Source: Ophiobolus disseminans
Taxonomy: Eukaryota > Ascomycota > Dothideomycetes > Pleosporales > Phaeosphaeriaceae
NCBI GenBank assembly: GCA_010093685.1
Contig: MU006216.1
Coordinates: 1,898,751-1,962,750, forward strand
Direction of reading: 5' to 3'
DNA: 64,000 bases
The notes beneath the pieces are model-generated. The model was not told where the DNA came from. It worked only from the letters and a program-made list of their open reading frames with translations, and did no database searches. The position numbers were made by a program, and so were the translations under genes. Position 1 is the first letter of the stretch. Every line of letters begins with the position of its first letter. Shown in pieces: positions 35,501 to 47,065 of this stretch.

Positions 35501-36377
35501 GCAGCAACGAGCGGCCGTAGCCCTCCATGAGCTGGTTCCACGTGTCTGGGTCCGCGAGCAGGTGCATCACGGGCGACAGGACGGCACAGGCGACAATCTC
35601 CTTGATCAGGACGTTGACGGCAGCGCTGGTAGTCATGCTTGGGGGCAAGACCATGGGCAGCAGTTTCGCGACGATGCTCCGCAGGTGCTGCTGCTGGATG
35701 GGCGTGGTGTTGGAGTAGGCGAGCGAGGCCGCTGGGTGCAGGCGGCCGTCCTTGTACTTTGCGGCGATGGCCACGTCCAGCTCCTCCGAGTCGGTGACGT
35801 TGCGCGACAGCTTGCGCCCACGCACGGCGCGCTCGGCCTCGTAGGACGCGCGCAGGTGCTCGGTGAGGAGCGGAATCATGCGCGACACGACCGTCTCCAC
35901 CATGTCCACGGCCAGTATGCGGTCGCGCAGCTCGCCCAGGGCGGCGCGCACCGCCCTGTCCACCTCGTTCACAAAGGTCGGGCTCTTGCTGATGCTGCCG
36001 TACCAGCTCTTCACAAAGTCGCGCAGCACCAGGCCGACGAGCACGTCGATGCTGTCCGATATCACAAAGGACGACGGGTGCAGCGGCTCCATCATGTACA
36101 TGTTGCGTTTGGTCAGCGCCTCTCTCTCAGCCCTCCACCTCTCCGGCGCGAGGAAGGCGGCATGGCGCGGCCCGTAGTCGACCGGCCCGCCGCTGCGCAC
36201 GTCGGCGCTCCATGCCGTCGTGAATGTCAGCCATGCCAGCAGGGCGAGGGTTGCGAGCACGCCAGCGACGAAGGCGTGGGGCAGGTAGTGCAGCTTGGGC
36301 AGCCAGTGGGTGACGTAGCCCCAGGCGATGAAGACGGCGACGGCAGCGAGAATCACATCTCTGCGCTTCAGGGCCAT
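32502..36377 (-). CDS. Mdm1-type sorting nexin (TM-PXA-RGS-PX-Nexin_C)
   Basis: Four exons (33710-36377, 33445-33659, 32626-33389, 32502-32571) give 1238 residues. The N-terminus has two hydrophobic segments (about residues 8-24 and 29-52) that anchor it in the ER. Then come a PXA domain (about 110-300), an RGS-like domain (TLREVLYDASGLSCFMEFMD onward), a long disordered Ser/Asp-rich linker, a coiled coil with a basic KASLQREIQRKELQRQQY stretch, the PX domain (SRRYSEFHDLNKKLR, PRRQMM) and a C-terminal Nexin_C domain ending HIAFTLLDEMIHILFP. This is the Mdm1/SNX13/14/25 architecture; yeast Mdm1 tethers ER to vacuole and affects lipid-droplet budding. The last 70-bp exon was found from a GTGAGT donor and restores the usual family ending. 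Start at MALKRRD (first ATG). Confidence 0.92.
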
Positions 36378-36595
36378 AGTCGTGCGGGCGGCGCCTGTTC
36401 CTGTTCCGGCATCTTGGGTGTCTTGGTCCAGCTTGCGCGAGGCTTGGAGTTTGCGATGCCACTTTCGCGAGCTTGGACCGCTGACGTACCACCACGATTC
36501 CAATGTTAAATCAATTCAATTCTGTCTATGCCGCTTAACTAAATGCTTCAACTCCGTACAAATGCATAACGACTTGTGTCTCCATAATTACTACC

Positions 36596-38146
36596 TCAAA
36601 ACTTCTGTCGTCCAAGGGTCGGCTTCCAATCCAGCGGGTGCGTCTCCTCGCTCGCATCGGCATCCTCCTTCCACAGCTTTATACTCTTGTCCGACTCTCC
36701 CGTTATGAGTCGAAGCCCGGTCCGATCAAACGTCGAGCACATGACACCCGCTTCCGCGTCGAGCGAGCCCGGCTGTGCAATAGACTGTTGGCTCTGGAAG
36801 CAATGCCCCGTTTTCCAGTCGTAGAAGCATGCCTCGCCGTTGTCTGACCCCGCAAACATAACATTGTCCTCGTTGACAGACAAAGTATTTACGATGCTGT
36901 TGACCGGTCCAAAATTCAACATGAAGTCGCCGCGCGGACACATCCACTGCTTGATCGACTGCGAACTGCCGCTGCTGAACGTGAATTCCGTGGGGTGTAT
37001 AGCGAGTGCGCGAACGCTCTTCTTGTGGTGGGTGAGCACTGTCTGCGTCTTGCCTGCGGTTAAATCGTAGAGCCGGATTGTGCTGTCCATGCTTCCCGAG
37101 ATTACTTGAGGGTCGGCTTCCTGGCATTTGACGCTGGAGACAGTGCCTTTGTGCCCGCCGAGGACATGGATATTACTGCGTGTCCGCATATCCCATACCC
37201 TGACCACGCCATCACGTCCACCCGTGCAGAGAACGTCCAGCGTAGGATGTAGCGACAAGCTGTAGACACCAGAAAGATGCCCGTGGTAGTGGCGGATGAC
37301 CTTGTTCGTCTCGAGGTCCCAGCACTTGACCATCTTGTCCTCGCCGCAGCTGAACAGGTAGGGATGTCGAGAGCTGACTTCCACGCCCCGGACACTGTGA
37401 TATGTTAGCTTGAGTCCGATGCAGTTGCAGGAAGGTACTTACGAAGAGATATGTCCTGTGAGGGTAGTTTTCAGCTGACCTGATGCTACGTCCCAAACTT
37501 TAATTGTTCGATCGCCTGCGCCAGACACGAAGAATTGGTTGTCCGGATCCATAGCGAGAGACCGAACCCAGCCCATGTGCCCTGCAATGACCCTGTAGCA
37601 CTTCCACGGTCTATGCCACTCGGGCTTCGCTTGTCTGACGGTATCTTTCCTGACGAGGGCGCTGGATGGTGCATCCTGCATCGGTGTAGGTCCCTGGGCA
37701 TTCGGCGCGGCGCCCTTGCCGCCAGCTCGTAGCGTCAACTGCATCGACTGTGCATCTCTTGCCTTGTCCGCCCGGTCCGAGGCGCCCTCGATCGTCTTCT
37801 GCATCTTGGGGTCCGACGCCTTCTCTTCCGCATTTTGGCTCCTGATCTTCTTGCGCCGCTCTACCGCTGTCGTCGCCGCTGCTGCCATCTTCGCCGCTAG
37901 GGCGGGAGGGAGTTCGCGCACGTGCTCGTACTCGTTGCGTATTCGGCTTGCGACACCGACCTGGTGGGCGGCATCCGAGGGCGCCGTGGTGGAGGGTGTG
38001 ATGGAAAAGGCAGAGGAATTGGTGGCATGGTCGAGGGCAGTAGGCGACGCGAAATCGGCGGCGAAGATTTCGCGGGTGCGCTTTGCGGATGTGCGGACGA
38101 GCTGCTCGACGGCCGTGGGTGTTTGCGCTGATGTGGTTTGCGCCAT
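36596..38146 (-). CDS. PRP46: Pre-mRNA-splicing factor PRP46 (PLRG1), WD40 protein of the NineTeen complex
   Basis: Two exons (37443-38146, 36596-37394) give 500 residues. A charged N-terminal region (RTSAKRTREIF..) precedes the conserved WHRPWKCYRVIAGHMGWVRSLA and then seven WD40 blades with repeated GH..WD spacing (DRTIKVWD, DKMVKCWDLE, GVVRVWD, DSTIRLYDL, KSIKLWKED). This sequence order is that of PLRG1/Prp46, a core member of the Prp19/CDC5L-associated complex in the active spliceosome. The single 48-bp intron has a GCTAAC branch site. It lies in tandem with and downstream of nothing obvious; the sorting nexin gene starts 219 bp beyond its stop on the same strand. Confidence 0.95.
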
Positions 38147-40203
38147 AATATCGGATTATAGTGAGATTTTACGAGTTTGGGAGGTCGCGCGCGCTGATAT
38201 ATGAGCTCTCGATAGATCTGGGAAGGTAGCGACGAGCTTCATGTGATGGTGGGTCCTATGGTGAGATGTGCTGTTCAAGGGCTTCGCGGTCGCGATTCCA
38301 TGGTTGAAGATTGAACTTTCCTTAGCGCGACTTTCATGCCAAGACAATCTTATCGCCTTTATCGGCGCAACGAGGTCAGTCTCGCATCATCTTGAGTTTT
38401 TACCAGCAATACCACACTTTTGTATCCTTCAGGAGACATATTACGATCCTGTTGTAAGTCATAGTAAGAGCCTGGAAGATAGTGTGTATGGTCTTTGCCT
38501 CCTTCAGCCTCTGAGGAATGTGTAGCTACCTTCAGGACTCAAGATCAAGCACCCGACCAGAAAGCTGTAGCTGATCAGCTTACCGCGTCAGCTTACCGCT
38601 TTGGCCATGAAAACTCGATCAGCACGCGCTGCTTCCCTCGCCAACACTAACTGCAGGCCATTGTCCTGGCTAGGATGTTGAGCTCGGTCATGAACTGAAC
38701 GGCACAGGCTCCGCACGTGAGAGTTTGAAGTACAGAGTAAGCCTGTCACTGGTCAGAGCATCATAATCCGTTCCCTCGTCTTTCGAAGCCATTGTTTTCA
38801 TCTTGTTCTTGATGACCTACTCTGTGCTTTGCAGCAGCAGAACTCTTTCTGGATGCGCCTCGTAGCTGGATAGGTTTGAGCGTTGCAGAACATTTCCGTT
38901 GAGATCGTCTGCTTATTCCCTACCTGGTAGAAATCTGTCTACCTGTGACGAACAATCCTGGGGTAGAAGCACATGCAGCCGAGGAACATCGTATGGGGAA
39001 GCCGAGCCGTCACATGTCGTATAGGAAACTTGTTGACGATGCGAGGATGACGCAGGAACATATCATCCATACATCGGATCTACCACTGCATGTTTTTCGC
39101 CCAGTAGACTGCTTTCAAGTCTCGGTCAACTGCAGAATGCGACTCGGGGTGGAGACGTTGTAATAAACAGACGCAGGTACGTCAATCCGACTCTAGAATT
39201 GCCTTTGCGCGAACGAGAACCTCAAGGCAACGTTAGGGTCCCGCTCGGATGTCACCGGCTGGGCCGTGCATGCGCGCGATCTCCCGAATCGAACTGGTAG
39301 CACAATCTGGAGACGAAATGAGGCATGGATGCCACGGAAGTTTGCCCAAGAAGAGTTGGGAGTTTTGCGGGGTTACGTTCTCAGGCCATGCACAAGTATT
39401 GATTCTGTTGTGTCCTTGCCTTGTTGCCACCACAATCCTCACTCGAACAAACGCAACTATTTTTAAACGTCGCTCTCTTTGTTTGCGTTTTGCGACACCG
39501 CATTTCCGTTGGTGTGGAATGTTCGCAGCTTCGCGTCGACCTGCTTTGTTCCCCAGAGTCTACGCGGCGCGCTTTGCCCAAATCGGCTCGCTTCCGGTCC
39601 TGGCTCCGGCTACACGAGATGATCACCGCCCCTGACGCCAACGAACAAAAGCTTGTGGCGTCTGGGGCACCGGCCTTGGCGCCTTAGTTAGTTGACACCG
39701 CGTATGAAGGGGAAGGCCCCTGCTCGCCACAAACGTAACCGCCATCCAGTGACAGCCAATGGAACCGGTGGCTGCACATCTCTCCGATGCGAAACAATAC
39801 CAACGTTGCCGCGCTTCCTCGGGCTGGACCACGGCGCACTTGTTCATGACAGGCAATTACTTCTGGGCATGGCTCGATGTCATTTGTAGAGCAGGGATTT
39901 GATCATGCATATGTCGCGGCTGTCTGGGGAAAGACGGGGAGCACTGCCACATGCAGTAGCTTGCCCAGACGGAGCACTGAAGATCTCGATGGTCGTAGGC
40001 TGTAGCATGTGATGAAGGCCCGGATGCGGAAACACCCTTGGCCACAGGCCGTTCCTGCCCAAGCGCCGTGCCACTACTGTCATCCAGTATAAAGAGCTGG
40101 GGAAAGCCGCGTCGAGGTGCGCAAGCCTCACTGTCCTTTCTCATATCCTGTATAAAGAACCCTTCGTTACGTCAACTCTACAATACTCCACGCACCAGTC
40201 ACC
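38147..40203. other. 2-kb intergenic region, no convincing gene
   Basis: It lies between the divergent PRP46 and CFEM genes. Several small open frames (for example 39249-39635) overlap one another on both strands and have no recognisable domain or splice support. The part nearest 40203 is the CFEM promoter. Confidence 0.45.
40151..40156 (+). promoter_or_regulatory. TATA box of the CFEM gene
   Basis: TATAAA lies 48 bp before the CFEM start codon. A second TATAAA lies at 40088-40093. Placement this close to the ATG means a short leader or use of the upstream copy. Confidence 0.45.
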
Positions 40204-40855
40204 ATGAAGACCTTTGCTATCGCATCCATTTTGGTTCTGGCCTCCGTTGCCTCTGCTCAGCTTGATAACATCCCGTCTTGCGCCGTACGTCAACCGATAC
40301 TGCCCACTCGACTCCATCACTGACGTCCAACAGTTGAGCTGCTTGATTGGTCCCCTCACATCCGACGGCTGCTCCGCCCTCACCGACTTCAAGTGCCATT
40401 GCCAAAAGGGCGCCTCCCTCCTCGCCACCGTACAGCCCTGCGTTCAAGGCGCCTGCTCGGCCGCTGACCAGGCCACCGTCATCTCCGCCGTCCAGTCGAC
40501 ATGCGCGGGCGTCGGTGTTCCCATCAACATCCCCAACGCCTCAGGTGCTGCCTCTTCCGCTGTCGCCAGTGCTAGCCAAGCTGCCTCCTCCGCTGCTGCC
40601 AGCGCCAGCCAGGCCGCTTCCTCCGCCGCTGCGTCTGTCATCTCCAGCGTACTGTCTGCTGCTTCGTCTCAAGCCGCGTCTGTCTCGTCGGTCATTGCCT
40701 CGCGCGCCTCGGGTGCTTCGACTGCTGTTGCGTCTGCTTCAGCCACTTTCAACAGGCCCTCGCCTTCGGCTTCGCAGTTCACTGGCGGTGCGCCCCAGGC
40801 GACCAAGGCTGCCGGCCTTCTCGGAGTCGCTGCTATTGCTATGCTCGCTTTGTAA
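40204..40855 (+). CDS. CFEM-domain GPI-anchored cell wall protein
   Basis: Two exons (40204-40284, 40334-40855) give 200 residues. A signal peptide (MKTFAIASILVLASVASA) leads into a CFEM domain with eight cysteines (IPSCA, LSC, DGC, FKCHC, QPC, GAC, STC) and the Asp before the third cysteine (SDGC) used for haem-iron binding in the family. A Ser/Ala-rich spacer with ASQAASSAAA-type repeats follows, then a hydrophobic end (KAAGLLGVAAIAMLAL) fitting a GPI signal. CFEM proteins act in haem uptake, wall integrity or plant interaction. The intron falls inside the Cys-rich domain, as is common in this family. Confidence 0.92.
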
Positions 40856-41682
40856 GCGTGTCGTTGAAGAATGAATTTTGGATCATGTTGGTCTGTGTAA
40901 TGAGCCGTACGAGCGAGATGATGGTTTTGTAAAACTAGTGGCTGTCAATACCGAATAGCGAAAAGGTGGTGGATGGAACACTTAATATATACTTGCATCC
41001 AATATCTTCTCACATCCTATTACACTGGAGTTGCCTAAAAACACGCAACTTGGTCCCCGTGACACGAAAATGTGGTATCGTTGCAAACAGCCAACCTGAT
41101 GAAGTAGAGGGCCGACGCTGAGCCTTGACTGTTTCTTATGAATTGGAATGTAGTGTTGTCGAAATTGATATATACGCTTTCTCGTCCATCTTTGGAGGCC
41201 GTCGCAAATAATACTTTCTATAGAATAATTGAAGTAATGAAACCTAGATAGTGTTGACTAAGTTAAGTAATTATAGCTAAACTTTCTTCTATGTTCTGAA
41301 TACTGAAAGTGTTTATTTATCTCTAGACAAATTAAGGCTTTTAGCGCTTTAATTTCATGTGTGCTACTGCTAGGGGAAGAGGTGCGCTACCTAGGTGGTG
41401 GCTTCGTTAGCGTGAGATGACGTCAACAAGCGTGTCGGAAAGAAATCGTTTTATCCCTATCTGAACTTCCACATCACCACCACGTGCATTCAACACCTCT
41501 CACATGGACAAAAGGTCACGACAATATTGATGCGGTAACAATCTATAACATATAGTTGTTGAATAATCAAAGCAGTCCCCAACTGGTATTGCAGCCATCG
41601 GACGCATTTAAATTCCCGCAAGATATTCACACCTGTGGCAGCCACCAGACTGATAATCCATCAGAACTGGTCTTCTGGAACG
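40856..41682. other. Intergenic, AT-rich, no gene seen
   Basis: This separates the CFEM gene from the regulator that opens the catabolic cluster. The stretch 41200-41400 is AT-rich with TAG/CTAG-rich words like the RIP-damaged areas and may be a tiny transposon remnant. The rest is probably the regulator's promoter. Confidence 0.4.
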
Positions 41683-43847
41683 ATGTCGACTTCTAGACTG
41701 ATACAGAAAAGAAGCAAGTCTGTAGCGTGAGTCATCCTTCTGAAGAGTAGTGCGCACAAGCCTAAACATAGACAGCTGCCGGAGATGTCACTCACGAAAA
41801 GTGAAATGTTCAGGAGAAAGGCCATGTTCAATTTGTCGTGACGCTGGGCTAGATAGCGAGTGTGTCTATCCAGCACGTGATCGACAGGTAAAAATAAGCC
41901 AGCGGTATGTTTTATCCTTCTCTTATGTCCGGACAGGCGACGCTGATCGAAGAAAGCTCTCTGGACGCCCTTATTGCGGAAAATAGTCGGTTGCGGAATG
42001 TCGGCGGCACAGAAGAGGCATCTTCGTCCCCTCTTCCATCCAACACCATCGACGGTAGTGATACAGTTCATAACCCACTCTTCGACGAACGACCTTGGTT
42101 TCATACCGTATCTTCTTCAGACATACCGATACACATTGGCGAAGCTGCGGACGCCGCCTTTGCGACCAGATTCCGTCAGACCCTAGGTACAGGCTACACT
42201 GACCATCTTCCACGAATGAGCTACATACCGGATGCCCCACTTATGATTCTACCGGAATCTCGATATGGATGGCCAACTCCAGCAAGAGCGCGCTTCTTGG
42301 TCAAAGTAGCTTTCAGTACCATTTGTAGATACTATCACATAATTCGCAAAAGCGTGGTGCTAAAAAGCCTGGATGCGGCTATCAGTAGTGGCGGCAACGG
42401 TGACAGGCTCGTCATAGGCAAATTGCTGGCTTTGTTTGCGTTGGGAGAAGTTTACTCGGCAAAATTTGCGTCACATCACATGGCTTTCCCTGGAATGGCG
42501 TATTATACCCACGCAGGGAGATTGGTCGGTGAACCGATGGAACGGCCACAGTTGGATGCGGTCGAGGTTACACTCCTTCTCGTTAGTATCCCACGATTCG
42601 ACATCTTGCAGTCAAGACTTATTATTGTCATCGTAGGCCGTGTATTCATTCTCACTGAACAGACGTCACTCAGCATATATCTTCGCTAGCTCTGCGATCA
42701 GGCTCAGCCTCATCATGGGGTTGCAGCTAGACATCTCAGACCAACAGTATCGAGATTTTCCGGCACGAGAGCATCGTGTACGTTTATGGTGGACAGCTTA
42801 TATCATAGATCGGACCTGCACATCCAAGATCGGGCTTCCTGTCTCCATTGCCGACGACGACATTCAGGTCGATCCTCCTAGCGTGGAAGGAGCGGACAGG
42901 TTGGATCCAGAGGACTTTGAAGATTCCGAGTACGAGCTATGCAGTGTTACACTGTCTAAGATAGCTGCGATGTCCACAGAACAGATTTACAGCAGGAGAG
43001 TCCATCAAAAACCCTTCTCTCAGCGCGTGCAGGCGATCCTCAAAGACCTCAACAGATGGATGGATGAACTGCCGGCCAAGTATCACTTAAAGACTAACGG
43101 CTCTTCCTCGCTCCAGGAAGTGCACATCACTTATCTGCATCTCAGATTCAACCAGGTATGCATGCCATGATCTAAATGAGAGAAAGCTAAGAGTATAAGG
43201 CGATTATCCTCGCCACCCGACCGCTTCTGCTTCACGTGCTCAGTATCCACCGGCAAGCTTGGACCGACAACAATGAACCGAGAACTCTTGTCTCCGAGAC
43301 TGCGCGTATTCTTGCAGAAACCTGTATCCAGTGCGCTCGGCACTCGTATCAGATTGTTACCGATACCTGGGTCCATGGAACATTCGCCACCTTTAATTAC
43401 TTCCACACACAGTTTCTCTTCTCGTCAGCAACCGTTCTTGCAATTTCTAGCCTACTTAGCTCCACGGAAAGCGAAAATGACAACAATAAGTATGACAGCG
43501 CAGTGGAGCTCCTACGACAGCTAGACCAAAGCGGTAGCTTTGTTGCTAAAGAGTTCTGCGAACATATCGATGCAATGCAGAAGAGTATGGCTGCCGTCTA
43601 CAATGGTGCCACAACTCGGACGATCACAAGCTCTAGATTGGGCGCCGATCAAGGTGTTGCGACCTCATTCCCTACGAATGGACCCACCGCAGGTATGGCA
43701 CTTGCAGAACCGTCATTCCGAGATTTTCTTGCCGAGACAGACCTGGACATTCAGGGTTTTGATGACTCGATCTTCGATGAATCGCACGCGTTGTATTGGC
43801 CCAGGATTGAAGACGCCATCTCGGCGATTGCTTCCAGCAGTGGGTGA
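41683..43847 (+). CDS. Zn2Cys6 transcription factor, likely regulator of the adjacent catabolic cluster
   Basis: Five exons (41683-41726, 41776-41887, 41937-42581, 42637-43155, 43200-43847) give 655 residues. The N-terminal zinc cluster has Cys spacing 2-6-5-2-8 (CRRCHSRKVKC then CSIC and SEC), preceded by KRSKSVA. A fungal-specific transcription factor domain occupies the middle (VRLWWTAYIIDRTCTSKIGLP, about residues 300-340). The C-terminus is acidic/hydrophobic, like an activation tail. Each intron was placed by signal and frame. As the first gene of a five-gene group of small-molecule enzymes, it is probably their pathway-specific activator. Target is inferred from proximity only. Confidence 0.88.
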
Positions 43848-43982
43848 GACAGCGATGTATACCCATTTGCACTCAATATGTATCTACCTGTCACGTGGAG
43901 CTTCAGAAATCAACGAAGTCGACTGAGTGCATGAAAATTCTAGCTGGTATTTGTCTTCGGCATCGTCGTCTTAGGCAACCTG

Positions 43983-44938
43983 TCACGACCGCGCGACTTG
44001 TAACTCAGCCGTGTACCAATTCTGGATGGCCCGAATGTCGTAACTTAATGCCACGGTATCAAAAGTCTTGAGGTGTTCTTTGCACAGAGCTCCGTCATTC
44101 GACAACCGGCCGACCCATTTTCCATGTTTTCTGGCCGCGGCAACAATCTTTTCAATTGCATCTACAAACTTTGGCTCGGTTCCTTTCGCAGGAACATATC
44201 CAAGTAGTGAGAAAGCTAGGTCATTTGGCCCGATAAGAACCATATCTGGGGATGAATCAGCTGTTTTCTTGTCATCATTGAGAAATCTTAAGCACCTACC
44301 CACACCCGGTACCGCACAAATGTCATCAACATTCTCCACGCCCTGGCCGGACTCAACTTGGATGCAAGTGATGAGCGTCTCATTCGCTGTCTTCAAGTAG
44401 GTCGGTATATCAAGATCGTGAGCAATGGCCGGAAACGCTGAACCTTGCCCTCTGAATCCTTGTGGTGGGAACTTGGAATAGGAAACAACAGCTCGAGCTT
44501 CTTCTGCAGTGTTGATCTGAGGTACAACAATACCACTTTCATAATTTTTAGCAATGCGTTCTAGCAGGGATTGTATCAATCACTCACTGTGCACCAGCAT
44601 CCAAAGCTCTTTTGATCAGATCCGAATGCGTCATCCTAATACGAACAAGTGGCGAAACGCCCAAAGCAGCGATAGCGGCTGTTGAGCTGTGCATGGAGTC
44701 GTCACTGATATGGCCATGCTCGCAATCGATGATGATTCCCTTTGTGATTGTTAGTCGAATGTCTCAACTTAGTACAAAAAATGCTAACATCGACGCCGGT
44801 TTGAGCAACGACCTGAGCTGTGCGGAACGATGGAAGACCAAGGAATGTCATGATAGGCTTCGAACCTGCACGAAGAGCATTGAGAAGGCGCAGGTGTGGA
44901 TTCTTGATGGAGGTCGTCATGGCGGACAGGAAGTACAT
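43983..44938 (-). CDS. HpcH/HpaI-family class II aldolase (4-hydroxy-2-oxo-acid aldolase)
   Basis: Four exons (44789-44938, 44588-44739, 44300-44535, 43983-44245) give 266 residues, the usual family size. Family residues are visible in order: DCEHGH (catalytic His), LVRI (Arg for the oxo-acid), GAHGIVVPQ, the metal-ligand Glu in QVESGQG, and GPNDLAFSL with the metal-ligand Asp. These enzymes use a divalent metal and pyruvate-enolate chemistry to split 4-hydroxy-2-oxo acids into pyruvate plus an aldehyde. The third intron (44246-44299) is 54 bp with no stop, so retention would leave the frame open; splicing restores VPGVDMVLIGPND. Start at MYFLSAM; the second Met (44920) is possible. Its 3' end faces the regulator; its 5' end faces the hydrolase gene. 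Confidence 0.9.
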
Positions 44939-45758
44939 TTCGGTGCCTGAGCACTCGAGATTCTAGCAACAAAACTCGTGGATAAGATGATAGGAAAGAC
45001 TTCAGGAGTGGCACTCGGGAATGGCAATGAACGTAGACAATATTCGAGCGATAAGCGAATAGATGAAAATATCTCGTAATAAAGCAGAAGGGAAGCTGGA
45101 GTAAAGTCAAAACTTTCAGTGCGTCGGCAAACACACCTCACACCGAATGAATTCTAGAGGCTGAATGGAGGTCTAAGGTTTTGCCGAAGTCGTGTTTACA
45201 TATTACGTAGGATCTTAGCAAGAACTCCGAATTAATAATCATCCGCTTCTTGAGCTTCTGTCCTGTTACGTGGAGAGTTATCATGCTTATTTGCTCGACC
45301 AATTGAAGGCGCAGATCTGATGTTCTGAGCAACGCAAAAGTTTCCCCGCCGATGACGCAGGAACAATCTGTCCACGTGCTTTACAAACTTTCAAATCTGA
45401 CTCTGTGCGTGAGTCGAATTCGGCTTCCTGCACATAGCTTTCTGATGCTGGGTTGATAATTGCGATGTATTTCCTTTGCACGTTATTTTCGGCGTTCCGC
45501 GTCAACATCAGTGTCTAGCTCCGGTGTTGGTTACGGTAGTAGTTTCCAATATTACAAATTCATGCTCGGGTAAGCGCGTTGTCGCCGGTACCACAAAACG
45601 GCAAACTGAATTTTCGCCGAGGCCCCTTGCGTTGGTCGTCTAAGCATACCACCGGTAGGGTATGAGCACTTAATAGTCAAGGTCCTATCTAACAGTTATC
45701 GAAGTCACGCATTCATATTTTCCGTTCTCTCAGAGCGTTTTGTTCATTAGCACGCACC
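44939..45758. promoter_or_regulatory. Divergent promoter of the aldolase and hydrolase genes
   Basis: An 820-bp non-coding interval. Three CCGGT words lie at 45521, 45585 and 45652, the last as the palindrome ACCGGT. They could be parts of Zn2Cys6 sites, though no full CGG-Nx-CCG pair is certain. No TATA box is clear. Confidence 0.4.
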
Positions 45759-46565
45759 ATGACGTTCACTTACGCGACAATTCCCCTCCGTGTGCAGGGC
45801 GTCAACCTACAAATCTCAACGATTCACAAGCCTAGTGCCGACCCACCGATATTTTTCCTTCATGGCTTTGGCTCTTGCAAAGAAGACCTTGCCGATGTAG
45901 CTGTCAACCCAGTTCTACAGCAATATGGGTACCTCGCCTACGATGCTCCGGGGTGCGGCGACACCCACAGCGACAGCCTATCTGCCAATGATATTCCTTT
46001 CCTAGTCGCAACTGCAGAGGCAGTCCTTTCGCACTTCAATATCACAGGATTCCATCTTATGGGCCATTCCATGGGTGGGCTTACGGCATTACTTCTTGCG
46101 CATCGCCACCCTGATCAGGTCCAGAGCTTCGTGAACATCAAGGGGAATCTGGCACCAGAAGATTGCTTCTTGAGCCGACAAATCATTACTTTTCCTTCGG
46201 ACGACCCAGAGGCGTTCATGAATGCCTTTATCGTTCGCACGCGCAGTCTCAAGTCCTACGCCAACCCCTTGTACGCGAGTACACTGCGCTACAGAGTACG
46301 CATTGACGCCGTGCGCCCTATTTTCGAGTCGATGGTGAAGCTTTCGGATGAGAATGACTTAATGGAATGGTTTCACGGTTTGCCGTGCCCCAAGATGTTC
46401 ATGTACGGAGAAGAGAACCGTGGCTTATCATATTTGGGACAACTGGGGAAGAAGGGCGTTGAGTTGGCAGAGATACCGGAGTGCGGACACTTTCCGATGT
46501 ATTCAAACCCTGTGGAAATGTACCGTCAAATAGCGTGGTTTTTACAGAGCGTTTCTGTGCCGTAG
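45759..46565 (+). CDS. Alpha/beta hydrolase of the catabolic cluster
   Basis: A single exon encoding 268 residues. HGFGS (residues 35-39, oxyanion hole), nucleophile elbow GHSMGG with Ser104, and His244 in ECGHFPMY form the visible catalytic apparatus; the acid is probably in the MYGEEN segment (about 216-220). There is no signal peptide or PTS1, so it should be cytosolic. Size and layout fit C-C bond hydrolases (MhpC type), lactonases or small esterases. Between two retro-aldolase genes, a ring-cleavage-product hydrolase or lactonase would make sense, but that is inference. It converges with the aminotransferase gene. Confidence 0.88.
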   Translation: MTFTYATIPLRVQGVNLQISTIHKPSADPPIFFLHGFGSCKEDLADVAVNPVLQQYGYLAYDAPGCGDTHSDSLSANDIPFLVATAEAVLSHFNITGFHLMGHSMGGLTALLLAHRHPDQVQSFVNIKGNLAPEDCFLSRQIITFPSDDPEAFMNAFIVRTRSLKSYANPLYASTLRYRVRIDAVRPIFESMVKLSDENDLMEWFHGLPCPKMFMYGEENRGLSYLGQLGKKGVELAEIPECGHFPMYSNPVEMYRQIAWFLQSVSVP

Positions 46566-47065
46566 TTGACAGGACGTGTATCTTATTGGCGTCCGCTGTC
46601 ACCACTCATTCTCTTCTCAGGTAGAATGATATTTGATGTGACGATGCACTTCGTATGTACTGTGCATCTTCTCGATGCTGTTTCCTCGAATGTTTCACAG
46701 CTTTCCCTCTGGTGAATGACTGTATTCCCATGTAATGTAATGAAAGGGTCGAACAGAGATACACCTTGAATGACTGGAGACGACGTTTGAATGCAGGAAG
46801 CTTCACAACTGGATTTTCAAAACGGCTTTACTGCGTGATCAGTGTGGATTCGAGGATCAGTCGCTTGACCTTTTTGCGTGATGCCATACGAATGGTAACA
46901 TTATGGGATGGATCCTTGGTAGCTTGTGTAGTATATGGTGATTGTTAGTTAGAAATGACTATTATGTTGCTACGCATGGCCGGTGACATTATCTCCATGT
47001 GCACATTTTTTTGTCGCGCCTTTTCTAGCAAACAATGTTTTGCATCAGGTATAAAGGTACGTAGC
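46566..47065. other. Intergenic between convergent genes
   Basis: 500 bp holding the 3' regions of the hydrolase and aminotransferase genes; no coding signal. Confidence 0.5.

Noticed and set aside
35232..36509. 425-codon open frame on the + strand
   Set aside because: Antisense to the Mdm1-type gene, whose domains are clear. GC-rich third positions keep the opposite strand open; His/Val/Gly-rich composition is typical of a shadow.
39249..39635. 128-codon + frame upstream of the CFEM gene
   Set aside because: Overlapped by other frames on both strands; composition not protein-like.
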